DNA of 8,738 nucleotides from Caryophanales bacterium UBA4278 (GTDB lineage: Bacteria > Bacillota_I > Bacilli_A > RFN20 > CAG-826). Made by a program: the position numbers and the translations under genes. Of this stretch, positions 1 through 5,766 are shown one piece after another; positions within the stretch are counted from its first letter, which is position 1, and each line of letters starts with the position of its first letter. A model generated the notes under the pieces. It ran no database searches. It saw only the letters and a list, made by a program, of their open reading frames with translations, and had not been told where the DNA came from. The stretch covers positions 1-8,738 of the forward strand of contig DGVS01000012.1 in the NCBI GenBank assembly GCA_002395065.1, read 5' to 3'.

Positions 1-12
1 TCTGTTTAGTTT

Positions 13-22
13 TCAAAGATCA
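13..22 (-). promoter_or_regulatory. boxA-like rRNA antitermination element
   Basis: On the minus strand the sequence reads TGATCTTTGA followed by AAACTAAACA. This resembles the boxA-type element (TGCTCTTTGA/TTCTTTGAAAACT) that Firmicutes carry in rRNA leaders and in the 16S-23S spacer, where NusB/S10 bind to prevent premature termination. It sits downstream of a promoter and two hairpins, which fits an rrn leader. No rRNA sequence is visible in the window, so the assignment rests on this motif and its context. Confidence 0.6.
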
Positions 23-32
23 GTGACGCACT

Positions 33-48
33 ATATACTTTCGTATAT
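33..48 (-). other. Leader RNA hairpin with GAAA tetraloop
   Basis: On the minus strand ATATAC-GAAA-GTATAT forms a perfect 6-bp stem closed by a GNRA tetraloop. It lies about 25-40 nt downstream of the expected start site of the left-edge promoter and upstream of the boxA-like element. No T-tract follows, so it is not an intrinsic terminator. It is most likely a structural element of an rRNA leader; that role is inferred. Confidence 0.6.
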
Positions 49-54
49 CTCTAG

Positions 55-67
55 GTTCCCTTGGAAC
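55..67 (-). other. Leader RNA hairpin
   Basis: GTTCC-AAG-GGAAC on the minus strand forms a 5-bp stem with a 3-nt loop, starting a few bases after the predicted transcription start. It precedes the second leader hairpin by 6 nt. Tandem short hairpins of this sort occur in rRNA leaders; the function is inferred. Confidence 0.45.
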
Positions 68-79
68 GTGCGCTTTTCT

Positions 80-108
80 ATATTACTATTATGAAATAAT
101 TAAGTCAA
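80..108 (-). promoter_or_regulatory. Sigma-A promoter reading out of the left edge (probable rrn promoter)
   Basis: On the minus strand TTGACT (-35, window 103-108) is followed by exactly 17 nt and TAATAT (-10, window 80-85). The -35 box matches the consensus at 5 of 6 bases and the -10 at 4 of 6, and the spacer and flanks are AT-rich. The start site should fall near position 73. The promoter lies just past the terminator of the superoxide reductase operon and is followed by hairpins and a boxA-like sequence, so it most likely drives an rRNA operon beyond the left edge. A single strong promoter is seen; any second tandem one is not evident. Confidence 0.65.
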
Positions 109-131
109 ACACTTTTTGAAAAATTTTTTAC

Positions 132-163
132 AAAAATGAAAGCCCCTTTGGTTAGAAGGGGCT
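132..163 (-). terminator. Intrinsic terminator after the superoxide reductase gene
   Basis: On the minus strand AGCCCCTT, a 7-nt loop and AAGGGGCT form a perfect 8-bp GC-rich stem (window 141-163), followed by TTCATTTTT. It lies 25 nt past the stop codon of the superoxide reductase gene and closes the gap-pgk-tpiA-BI-1-superoxide reductase unit. It also insulates that unit from the promoter that begins about 25 nt further on. Confidence 0.9.
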
Positions 164-188
164 AACTTATGATTAGAATCAAGAGATT

Positions 189-566
189 CTACTCAATGTT
201 CTTTTTCCATAATCCATGGAGGTTGCAATAGGCATAAGCGGAGAAAACGATCTCATTTTCTTTAATCGCAAACTCCGCGGCCGGCACATCTCCTGGATAA
301 AGGTGTTTAATTTTGTAACCTTGGTCGGTGTGAAGAACGATAAATTCAATATAGTGTTCATTCGTCATTGGGTGAATGACTTCACCAACGCGAACTTGGA
401 CTAACTTATCTTTTTCTTCGACGACTGGAATGTGTTTTTCAAAAGCAGCATCAACAGTATTGGCTTCAAGTAGAGTCATCGGTTCTCCACAACAAATTGT
501 TGGAATTCCTTTGTCTTCAAGAAGCATAACAACTTTGCCACAATGATTACATTTGTAAAAATACAT
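189..566 (-). CDS. Superoxide reductase (desulfoferrodoxin type, two iron centres)
   Basis: This 125-residue cytoplasmic protein should reduce superoxide to hydrogen peroxide without making oxygen, with electrons usually coming from rubredoxin. The N-terminal desulforedoxin-like domain (about residues 1-36) has C6, C9, C25 and C26 for the FeCys4 centre I. The C-terminal catalytic domain has H45, H65, H71 and H117 plus C114 as the axial thiolate, the complete Fe(His4)Cys centre II. The E43-K44-H45 loop matches the family's active-site glutamate and lysine. The length is normal for 2Fe forms (about 125). The start is supported by AAAGGAAAAG just upstream. It begins 34 nt after the BI-1 gene with no obvious promoter of its own and is followed by a strong terminator, so it is the last gene of the glycolytic operon. 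Its presence points to an anaerobic or microaerophilic host. Confidence 0.95.
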   Translation of the reverse strand: MYFYKCNHCGKVVMLLEDKGIPTICCGEPMTLLEANTVDAAFEKHIPVVEEKDKLVQVRVGEVIHPMTNEHYIEFIVLHTDQGYKIKHLYPGDVPAAEFAIKENEIVFSAYAYCNLHGLWKKNIE

Positions 567-600
567 AATTCTTTTCCTTTAATTTGATTACGCGTGTGCG

Positions 601-1344
601 TTACTTTTTGCTCGCATATATACGAACAACGAAACTTAGGATACGAATGAAGATGTAGATAAAATCTACATAAAGGTTAAAGGCACACAAAACAGCAGTT
701 TTATTGCTTTGTTCACCACTATCAGCAATACGTTTGACACGGTTAATATCAAAGATCGTGATTAATAGCATTGCCGCAAACATTCCATAGGAAATAACCC
801 AGTAAATCATTTCAAAACCTGGGAAGAAAAGCATCCAGATAATGTTAAAGATCGCAATAAAGAAGATGCCAATCATCATTCCATATCCAATCATTCCTAA
901 GATCGATAAATCTTTCTTAGTGAACCATCCGATAACAAACATAATACCAAACGTAAAGCATGTTAAGCCAAATGAAATGGCAATCAGATGGAATGGAACA
1001 AACATTGTAAATCCAGAAATAAAGACACCCATCACGATCGAATAAAGGACATAAGGAATCATCGGACGGGATTTCTCTTTAAAGACGGAGAATTGAATCC
1101 ACAGGATTAATGGAATGTACATGATAAAAGCAACGATAAATAAAGCAATGTAGGCTTTAGCTGCATCAACATTGATTTCAGTGCCATATGCAATTGGCCA
1201 AATACTAGAGAAAATAACTCCTATCACAGCTGTGACAACAGCGGTAATACCAATCGCCATAAACATGTAGAGGAAAACTTTTGACGCCCATTTGGTCGTC
1301 GTATAGTGTTTAACTTCTGTTTGCTTAATTGAATCAGCAATCAT
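601..1344 (-). CDS. Bax inhibitor-1 (BI-1/YccA/YetJ) family membrane protein
   Basis: This 247-residue integral membrane protein has seven likely transmembrane segments, roughly residues 21-45, 64-86, 98-118, 122-142, 149-171, 178-198 and 222-240. The family signature lies in the C-terminal third: a FDINRVKR segment with D199 and a NLYVDFIYIF segment with D227. These probably correspond to the aspartate pair that forms the pH-sensitive latch in Bacillus YetJ, a calcium-leak channel. The bacterial role is unsettled; a stress-linked ion leak is family knowledge, not shown here. There is no signal peptide; the N-terminal 20 residues are polar. The start has an excellent AAGGAGGTG site that overlaps the tpiA stop codon, leaving 11 nt between the genes. 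Placement between tpiA and superoxide reductase suggests constitutive co-expression with glycolysis. Confidence 0.9.
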   Translation of the reverse strand: MIADSIKQTEVKHYTTTKWASKVFLYMFMAIGITAVVTAVIGVIFSSIWPIAYGTEINVDAAKAYIALFIVAFIMYIPLILWIQFSVFKEKSRPMIPYVLYSIVMGVFISGFTMFVPFHLIAISFGLTCFTFGIMFVIGWFTKKDLSILGMIGYGMMIGIFFIAIFNIIWMLFFPGFEMIYWVISYGMFAAMLLITIFDINRVKRIADSGEQSNKTAVLCAFNLYVDFIYIFIRILSFVVRIYASKK

Positions 1345-1355
1345 AAAACACCTCC

Positions 1356-2111
1356 TTACTTAGCAATATTTGCTATTAATTGATGAAATGAATCGACTTT
1401 TAAGGATGCACCACCAACAAGAGCTCCATCAACATTGTCTTGCATTAAATAATCATGCACGTTTTCTGGTTTAACAGAACCACCGTATAAAATACGGACT
1501 TCATCGGCAACTTCACCAAATTCACGTCGAATGAGTTTGCGGCAATATCCACAGATATCTTCAGCAATTTCCTTCGAAGCGTTCTTTCCGGTACCAATCG
1601 CCCAAACTGGTTCATAAGCCACAACAACATAGCGAAGTTCTTCAGGAGTTAATCCTTCTAAACCTTTCACAACTTGTTCTTCGATCACTTTTTTGGTTTG
1701 ACCCTTTTCAAATTGTTCAAGAGTTTCGCCAACACAGTAGATGGAGAACATTTTGTTTTGGCATAAAGCGTGCAACTTTTTGTTACAAGCTTCATTTGTT
1801 TCTCCAAAATATGTTCTTCTTTCAGAGTGACCAATAATCACCCAATCAATTCCAAGCTCTTTAAGCATAGAAATTGAAATTTCGCCTGTAAAAGCCCCAT
1901 GATCTTCAAAGTGACAGTTTTGTGCTGCCACATGTAAAGATGGGTTTTCTTTCTTCACAGCTGAAAGAGAAAGATAAGTTGGAGCAACACCGATTTCGAC
2001 ATCTTGAGAGTCAGCAAATTTTTGTAATTCGTGACTTTCCTTGGCAAAAGCACGAGCTTCCTCAATGCTCTTGTTCATTTTCCAGTTTCCAAATAATAAT
2101 TTGCGTCTCAT
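1356..2111 (-). CDS. tpiA: Triosephosphate isomerase
   Basis: This enzyme interconverts dihydroxyacetone phosphate and glyceraldehyde 3-phosphate in the cytoplasm. The 251-residue protein is a full-length (beta/alpha)8 barrel. Active-site residues fall at their textbook numbers: N9 and K11 in FGNWKMN, H95 in IIGHSERR and E167 in AYEPVWAIGTG. The flexible phosphate-gripping loop 6 spans about residues 168-176, and the phosphate-binding YGGSV (209-213) and GALVGGASL (229-237) are intact. The ATG lies one base after the pgk stop (TAA-T-ATG), with no good Shine-Dalgarno in reach, so translation probably depends on coupling to pgk. It is the third gene of the gap-pgk-tpiA block. Confidence 0.97.
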   Translation of the reverse strand: MRRKLLFGNWKMNKSIEEARAFAKESHELQKFADSQDVEIGVAPTYLSLSAVKKENPSLHVAAQNCHFEDHGAFTGEISISMLKELGIDWVIIGHSERRTYFGETNEACNKKLHALCQNKMFSIYCVGETLEQFEKGQTKKVIEEQVVKGLEGLTPEELRYVVVAYEPVWAIGTGKNASKEIAEDICGYCRKLIRREFGEVADEVRILYGGSVKPENVHDYLMQDNVDGALVGGASLKVDSFHQLIANIAK

Positions 2112-2112
2112 A

Positions 2113-3324
2113 TTACTTCAAAATGTCGACACCTGGTAAGTGTCCATCGTTTTCAATCATTTCTAAGGAAGCACCGCCACCGGTTGAAACGTGGCTGAAA
2201 CTTTCCTTATAACCAAATTCTTTAATTGCTGCAGCAGAGTCACCACCACCACAAACGGAGAAGCATCCTTTTAAGGAAGCAACTGCTTTGCAGATAGAGA
2301 TTGTTCCACTAGCAAAGTCTTTTTGTTCAAAGACACCCATTGGGCCATTCCAGAAAACCATTTTTGCTTTGGAGATTTCTTCAGCAAAGAGCTTTTCGGT
2401 AGCTGGACCAATGTCCATACCTTGGTATCCTTCTGGGACGTTGTCCTTGACAACTTCTTTTTTGGTCCAACCTTCGAATGCATCAGTGACAACGGAGTCA
2501 ACTGGTAAAACAATTTTACCTTTGGCTTCTTCTAAGCACTTACGAGCATAGTCAAGTTGGTCAAGTTCGACTGGAGATGTTCCAGTTTCAAATCCAAGAG
2601 CTTTCTTAAAGGTGTAAGCCATCGCTCCACCAATAAGAATTTTGTCACACTTCTTAAGAAGTGAGTCAATAACTTTAATTTTGTCAGAAACTTTTAAACC
2701 GCCAAGAATTGCGACATATGGACGATCTTCTTTTTTGACGTCAACACAACGCATTAAGTTGGATATTTCTTTTTCCACAAGGTAGCCACAGGCAACTGGT
2801 TTACCTTCGGCTTTTAGTATTTCTGGAATGCCATAAGTGGATGCATGTGCTCTATGCGCACTTCCGAATGCATCCATGACATAGGCATCAGCAACCTTCG
2901 CCCAGTCTTTGGAAAGTTCTGGATCGTTCTTTTCTTCGCCCTTTTCATAACGGGTGTTTTGAACAAGAAGAACTTCGCCATCTTTGAGCGCTTTGACAGC
3001 GGCTTCAAATTCTGGACCACGAGTAGCTTTCGAGAAAGCCACTTCTTTATTAAGAAGACCAGCAAGTGTTGGAACAACAATTTCCATGTTGTTCTTTGCT
3101 TTTTGTTCTGCAACAACTTCTGGGGCTTCTTTGTGTTTCACTTTTCCTAAGTGAGAAAGTAAAACAACACGAGCGCCTTCAGAAAGGAGTTTTTGAATAG
3201 TTGGTAAGGCAGCACGGACGCGGTTATCGTCACGAACTTTGCCATCTTTAAGTGGGACATTAAAGTCAACACGAACGATGACAACTTTGCCTTTGAGACC
3301 TTTTAATTGATCAACAGTAAGCAT
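2113..3324 (-). CDS. pgk: Phosphoglycerate kinase
   Basis: The enzyme transfers phosphate from 1,3-bisphosphoglycerate to ADP, the first ATP-yielding step of glycolysis. At 403 residues it is full length. The N-domain holds RVDFNVP (18-24), DNRVRAALPTI (about 33-43), SHLG (57-60), NTRYEKGE (about 123-130) and DAFGSAHRAHAS (151-162) for 3-phosphoglycerate binding. The C-domain holds GGLKVSDK (208-215), WNGPMGVFE (325-333), the nucleotide-site GGGDS (359-363) and STGGGASLE (380-388). The usual GGAKVSDK has Leu at 210 in place of Ala, but the lysine is kept. The SHLGKVKHKE and QNTRYEKG variants resemble Mollicutes enzymes more than those of classical Bacilli. The start has AAGGAG about 9 nt upstream. 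It follows gap after a 69-nt gap that holds a hairpin. Confidence 0.97.
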   Translation of the reverse strand: MLTVDQLKGLKGKVVIVRVDFNVPLKDGKVRDDNRVRAALPTIQKLLSEGARVVLLSHLGKVKHKEAPEVVAEQKAKNNMEIVVPTLAGLLNKEVAFSKATRGPEFEAAVKALKDGEVLLVQNTRYEKGEEKNDPELSKDWAKVADAYVMDAFGSAHRAHASTYGIPEILKAEGKPVACGYLVEKEISNLMRCVDVKKEDRPYVAILGGLKVSDKIKVIDSLLKKCDKILIGGAMAYTFKKALGFETGTSPVELDQLDYARKCLEEAKGKIVLPVDSVVTDAFEGWTKKEVVKDNVPEGYQGMDIGPATEKLFAEEISKAKMVFWNGPMGVFEQKDFASGTISICKAVASLKGCFSVCGGGDSAAAIKEFGYKESFSHVSTGGGASLEMIENDGHLPGVDILK

Positions 3325-3344
3325 AAATTTTCTCCTTCATTTGA

Positions 3345-3378
3345 GACAAAGAGGCGCAACGTCAGTTGCGTCTCTGTC
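3345..3378 (-). other. Intercistronic hairpin between gap and pgk
   Basis: On the minus strand GTTGCG and CGCAAC pair around a 4-nt loop (core at window 3355-3370). The stem can extend outward through an A-C mismatch, four more pairs and, after a 2-nt bulge, three more pairs. No T-run follows and the pgk ribosome binding site begins about 15 nt later, so it is not a standard terminator. It may be an mRNA processing or stability element that sets the gap-to-pgk ratio; this is inference. Confidence 0.5.
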
Positions 3379-3393
3379 GTTAGTGAGATTTAA

Positions 3394-4467
3394 TTAGCAC
3401 TTTTCAGCAAAGTACTTAATGGTACGGACCATTTGTGAAGTATAGGAGTTTTCATTGTCATACCAAGAGACAACTTGAACTTCGTATAAACCTTCACCAA
3501 TTTTGGCAACCATTGTTTGAGTGGCATCGAAGAGGGAACCAAATCTCATTCCGATAACATCAGAAGAAACGATTGGATCTTCGTTATAACCATAGGATTC
3601 ATTAGCAACTTTTTTCATGTAAGCGTTAATGACTTCTGGGGTTAATTCGCCTTCATATTTCACAACAGCTGTAAGGATGGTTGTTGAACCAGTTGGAACT
3701 GGAACACGTTGGGCACTTCCAATAAGTTTTCCATTTAATTCTGGAATAACTAAGCCAATGGCTTTAGCGGCACCGGTGCTGTTTGGAACAATGTTTGCTG
3801 CACCAGCACGGGCACGGCGGAGATCGCCTTTACGGTGTGGTCCATCAAGAATCATTTGGTCACCAGTGTAAGCATGGATAGTGCTCATAATACCAGATTG
3901 AATTGGAGCAAGTTCATGAAGAGCTTTGGCCATTGGGGCTAAGCAGTTTGTTGTGCAGCTTGCAGCTGAGATAACATTATCTTCTTTTGTTAAGGATTTT
4001 TCGTTAACTCCATAAACAATGGTTGGGAGGTCTTTTCCTGCTGGAGCAGAAATGACAACCTTACGGGCACCAGCGTTGATGTGAGCCATGGATTTTTCCT
4101 TAGAGCAGTAGAAACCTGTACACTCTAAGACAACGTCAACCTTAAGTTCCTTCCATGGAAGTTCGGCTGCGTTTGGTTTGGCATAGATGGTGATTTCCTT
4201 ACCATCAACAGTGATAGAACCTGGCTTAACAACGGTTTTTCCGTCTTCAGCTAATTCTGGTTCTTTGCTACTAACAGTGTGTAAACCTTCACCGATATGT
4301 CCGGCATAGCCACCTTGAGCTGTGTCATACTTTAATAAATTAGCTAACATTTTTGGACTAGTTAAATCGTTAATTGCGACGATTTCATAACCTTCAGCAC
4401 CAAACATTTGGCGGAAAGCTAAACGTCCGATACGTCCAAATCCGTTAATTGCAACTTTAACTGACAT
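3394..4467 (-). CDS. gap: Glyceraldehyde-3-phosphate dehydrogenase, NAD-type (GapA)
   Basis: It oxidises glyceraldehyde 3-phosphate with NAD and phosphate to 1,3-bisphosphoglycerate. The N-terminal Rossmann domain has NGFGRIG (8-14) and D34 in AINDLT, the acidic residue that favours NAD over NADP. The catalytic nucleophile is C171 in ASCTTNC, with H198 as the general base in STIHAYTGDQ. The RRARAGAANIVP segment (218-228), the PTGSTT loop (258-263) and the C-terminal SWYDNENSY (334-342) are intact and resemble lactic-acid-bacterial GapA. At 357 residues it is 15-20 longer than most bacterial homologues; the excess sits near residues 60-82. The start has a strong AAGGAGGA site 7 nt upstream. 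First gene of the glycolytic operon, with no CggR-like repressor gene beside it. Confidence 0.97.
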   Translation of the reverse strand: MSVKVAINGFGRIGRLAFRQMFGAEGYEIVAINDLTSPKMLANLLKYDTAQGGYAGHIGEGLHTVSSKEPELAEDGKTVVKPGSITVDGKEITIYAKPNAAELPWKELKVDVVLECTGFYCSKEKSMAHINAGARKVVISAPAGKDLPTIVYGVNEKSLTKEDNVISAASCTTNCLAPMAKALHELAPIQSGIMSTIHAYTGDQMILDGPHRKGDLRRARAGAANIVPNSTGAAKAIGLVIPELNGKLIGSAQRVPVPTGSTTILTAVVKYEGELTPEVINAYMKKVANESYGYNEDPIVSSDVIGMRFGSLFDATQTMVAKIGEGLYEVQVVSWYDNENSYTSQMVRTIKYFAEKC

Positions 4468-4498
4468 AAAATGTCCTCCTTTTTAAATTGCCGGGGTT

Positions 4499-4504
4499 AT
4501 TATA
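4499..4504 (-). promoter_or_regulatory. Probable -10 box of the gap operon promoter
   Basis: A perfect TATAAT lies on the minus strand 31 nt upstream of the gap start codon. At 17 nt spacing the -35 position falls in the T-rich tail of the preceding terminator (TTTTTA), a poor match to TTGACA. A G at the right place gives half of an extended -10. Given the terminator just upstream and the high expression expected of gap, this is the likely promoter, but the -35 is weak and activation or other upstream elements cannot be judged. Confidence 0.55.
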
Positions 4505-4515
4505 ACTTACTTTTA

Positions 4516-4551
4516 TATAAATAAAAAAGAACCACATTAATGTAAGTGGTT
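4516..4551 (-). terminator. Intrinsic terminator of the lgt-whiA-XRE operon
   Basis: On the minus strand AACCAC and GTGGTT (window 4546-4551 and 4530-4535) form a 6-bp stem. It can extend by TTA/TAA with one bulged base. It is followed by CTTTTTTATTTATAT. It lies 32 nt past the stop of the XRE gene and separates the two operons. The stem is less GC-rich than the one after the superoxide reductase gene, so some read-through into gap is possible. Confidence 0.8.
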
Positions 4552-4583
4552 TCAAACAATTTTAGTTAAACAAAAATTGAGAA

Positions 4584-4811
4584 TTATAGACCTTCTATGG
4601 TCTCAATTCCGCGGAAGAGTTCTGATAGTGTGATGCCAAAGGCATCGCTAATTCTTTCAAGTACTTCTAATGATGGGTTTCGACGTCCGTTTTCTAAATC
4701 ACAAATATAGTTGCGATTTATATTCGCTTCTAAGGCCAAATCTTCTTGAGACCACTTTCGTAAGGAGCGTAAATATCGGATTCTCATTCCTAACTGAATA
4801 ACAGCTTTCAT
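4584..4811 (-). CDS. Small XRE/Cro-family helix-turn-helix regulator
   Basis: This 75-residue protein is essentially a lone HTH_3 DNA-binding domain. SQEDLALEANI (21-31) forms the first helix of the motif and NRNYICDLENG (32-42) the recognition helix, followed by the typical NPSLEVLERISDAFGITLSELF (45-66). There is no sensor or oligomerisation domain, only a 9-residue tail. Its ATG overlaps the whiA stop (ATGA), and AAAGGAGC sits inside the end of whiA, so it is translated as part of that operon. The position after whiA is where Bacillus subtilis carries crh. The target and role are not evident; no palindromic operator is obvious in the adjacent intergenic region. Confidence 0.88.
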   Translation of the reverse strand: MKAVIQLGMRIRYLRSLRKWSQEDLALEANINRNYICDLENGRRNPSLEVLERISDAFGITLSELFRGIETIEGL

Positions 4812-5764
4812 TTTAATGCTCCTTTATATTTTTCGGCACTTGCATGGATTGTTCTAAACAAATGGTTAATATTTGAGCGAGAGACTATTTCTCCAAGTTC
4901 CTCGCTCATCAATTGAGCAAGTTCGTTTAAAGAGGCATCATCATGTTCTAATCGAATTATCATCAATGTTCTTTGCTTAACATTTTGAACATGATCAATG
5001 CCTAAAACCCGATCAATAATCTTGATGTCTTTAATTTGTTTCTTACTAGAAGAAGTGGTCTTGTTATAGTTCGCATAATCAAGGTTTTGCAGGCGATTTC
5101 CGATTGCCGAAAAATCCCTATCAATTCGAATGGATTCAAATTCCAAAGTTGTGTTTGTTGCGCCCATCAATGATAAAAGATCCACTATTTGCTGGCTCTT
5201 TTTAAGATAGACAACATATTTCCCTCGTCTTTCTACTACCTTAGGAGAAAACTCTGTTAATTTGCACCGAATGAGCAATTTAGAGAACCATTTAGCAAAG
5301 TTTTCTTCTCTAAGACAAAACTCCAGATGGTAGTTTGAATTTTTTGGAGAATTACAGGAACCTGCTGCTAAAAACGCTCCAGAAATATAACCCGAAAGCA
5401 TGTCGTCAGTATAGACAATATTTTTCGAGATTTTTCCTTCTAAAAATGAGATTTCTAAATCGTCAAGAAGGTACTCACCTTCGTCAATGATAACATTATA
5501 TGTTAATCTTTTACGGAAGTTCATTGTTTTCTGGTATGAAAAACGGCAATTTAATCCATACACTCTTTCAACAGAATAATAGATAAACTTTGCTGTTTTA
5601 GCAGACTCTGTTTTAACAACAATTTGCGGACGTTTACTTCCAAGAGTTAAAGACCCATTAATGCGAATAAAAGCCGACAGCAAAGCTCGTAAATGTTCAT
5701 CAGAAAAAGTTAGAGAACAAATCTCTTCTTTTACTTTCTGTGTAAACGAGACTTTGGCTTGCAT
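4808..5764 (-). CDS. whiA: Sporulation/division regulator WhiA (DUF199 family)
   Basis: WhiA is a DNA-binding protein that is kept in Gram-positives, including non-sporulating ones. In Bacillus it affects division and chromosome segregation. The 318-residue protein has the usual layout: an N-terminal WhiA domain, a catalytically dead LAGLIDADG-like homing endonuclease fold, and a C-terminal helix-turn-helix. Family landmarks are SGAFLAAGSCNSP (128-140) with the YHLEF that follows, RIDRDFSAIGNRLQNLD (about 213-229), ANYNKT (231-236) and the C-terminal DASLNELAQLM and SRSNINHLFRTI (about 276-306). The start ATG is 2 nt after the rapZ stop, with AAGGAA about 12 nt upstream inside rapZ. The stop overlaps the start of the XRE gene. 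yvcK, normally between rapZ and whiA, is absent. Confidence 0.95.
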   Translation of the reverse strand: MQAKVSFTQKVKEEICSLTFSDEHLRALLSAFIRINGSLTLGSKRPQIVVKTESAKTAKFIYYSVERVYGLNCRFSYQKTMNFRKRLTYNVIIDEGEYLLDDLEISFLEGKISKNIVYTDDMLSGYISGAFLAAGSCNSPKNSNYHLEFCLREENFAKWFSKLLIRCKLTEFSPKVVERRGKYVVYLKKSQQIVDLLSLMGATNTTLEFESIRIDRDFSAIGNRLQNLDYANYNKTTSSSKKQIKDIKIIDRVLGIDHVQNVKQRTLMIIRLEHDDASLNELAQLMSEELGEIVSRSNINHLFRTIHASAEKYKGALK

Positions 5765-5766
5765 GA

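Noticed and set aside
590..601. ACGC-GTGT-GCGT inverted repeat between the BI-1 gene and the superoxide reductase gene
   Set aside because: The stem is only 4 bp, overlaps the BI-1 stop codon, and has no T-tract or partner promoter; this is within chance expectation.
1922..3150. Several 87-101 codon frames antisense or alternative to pgk and tpiA
   Set aside because: All overlap genes whose catalytic motifs are fully conserved, and none shows a start signal or a recognisable domain.
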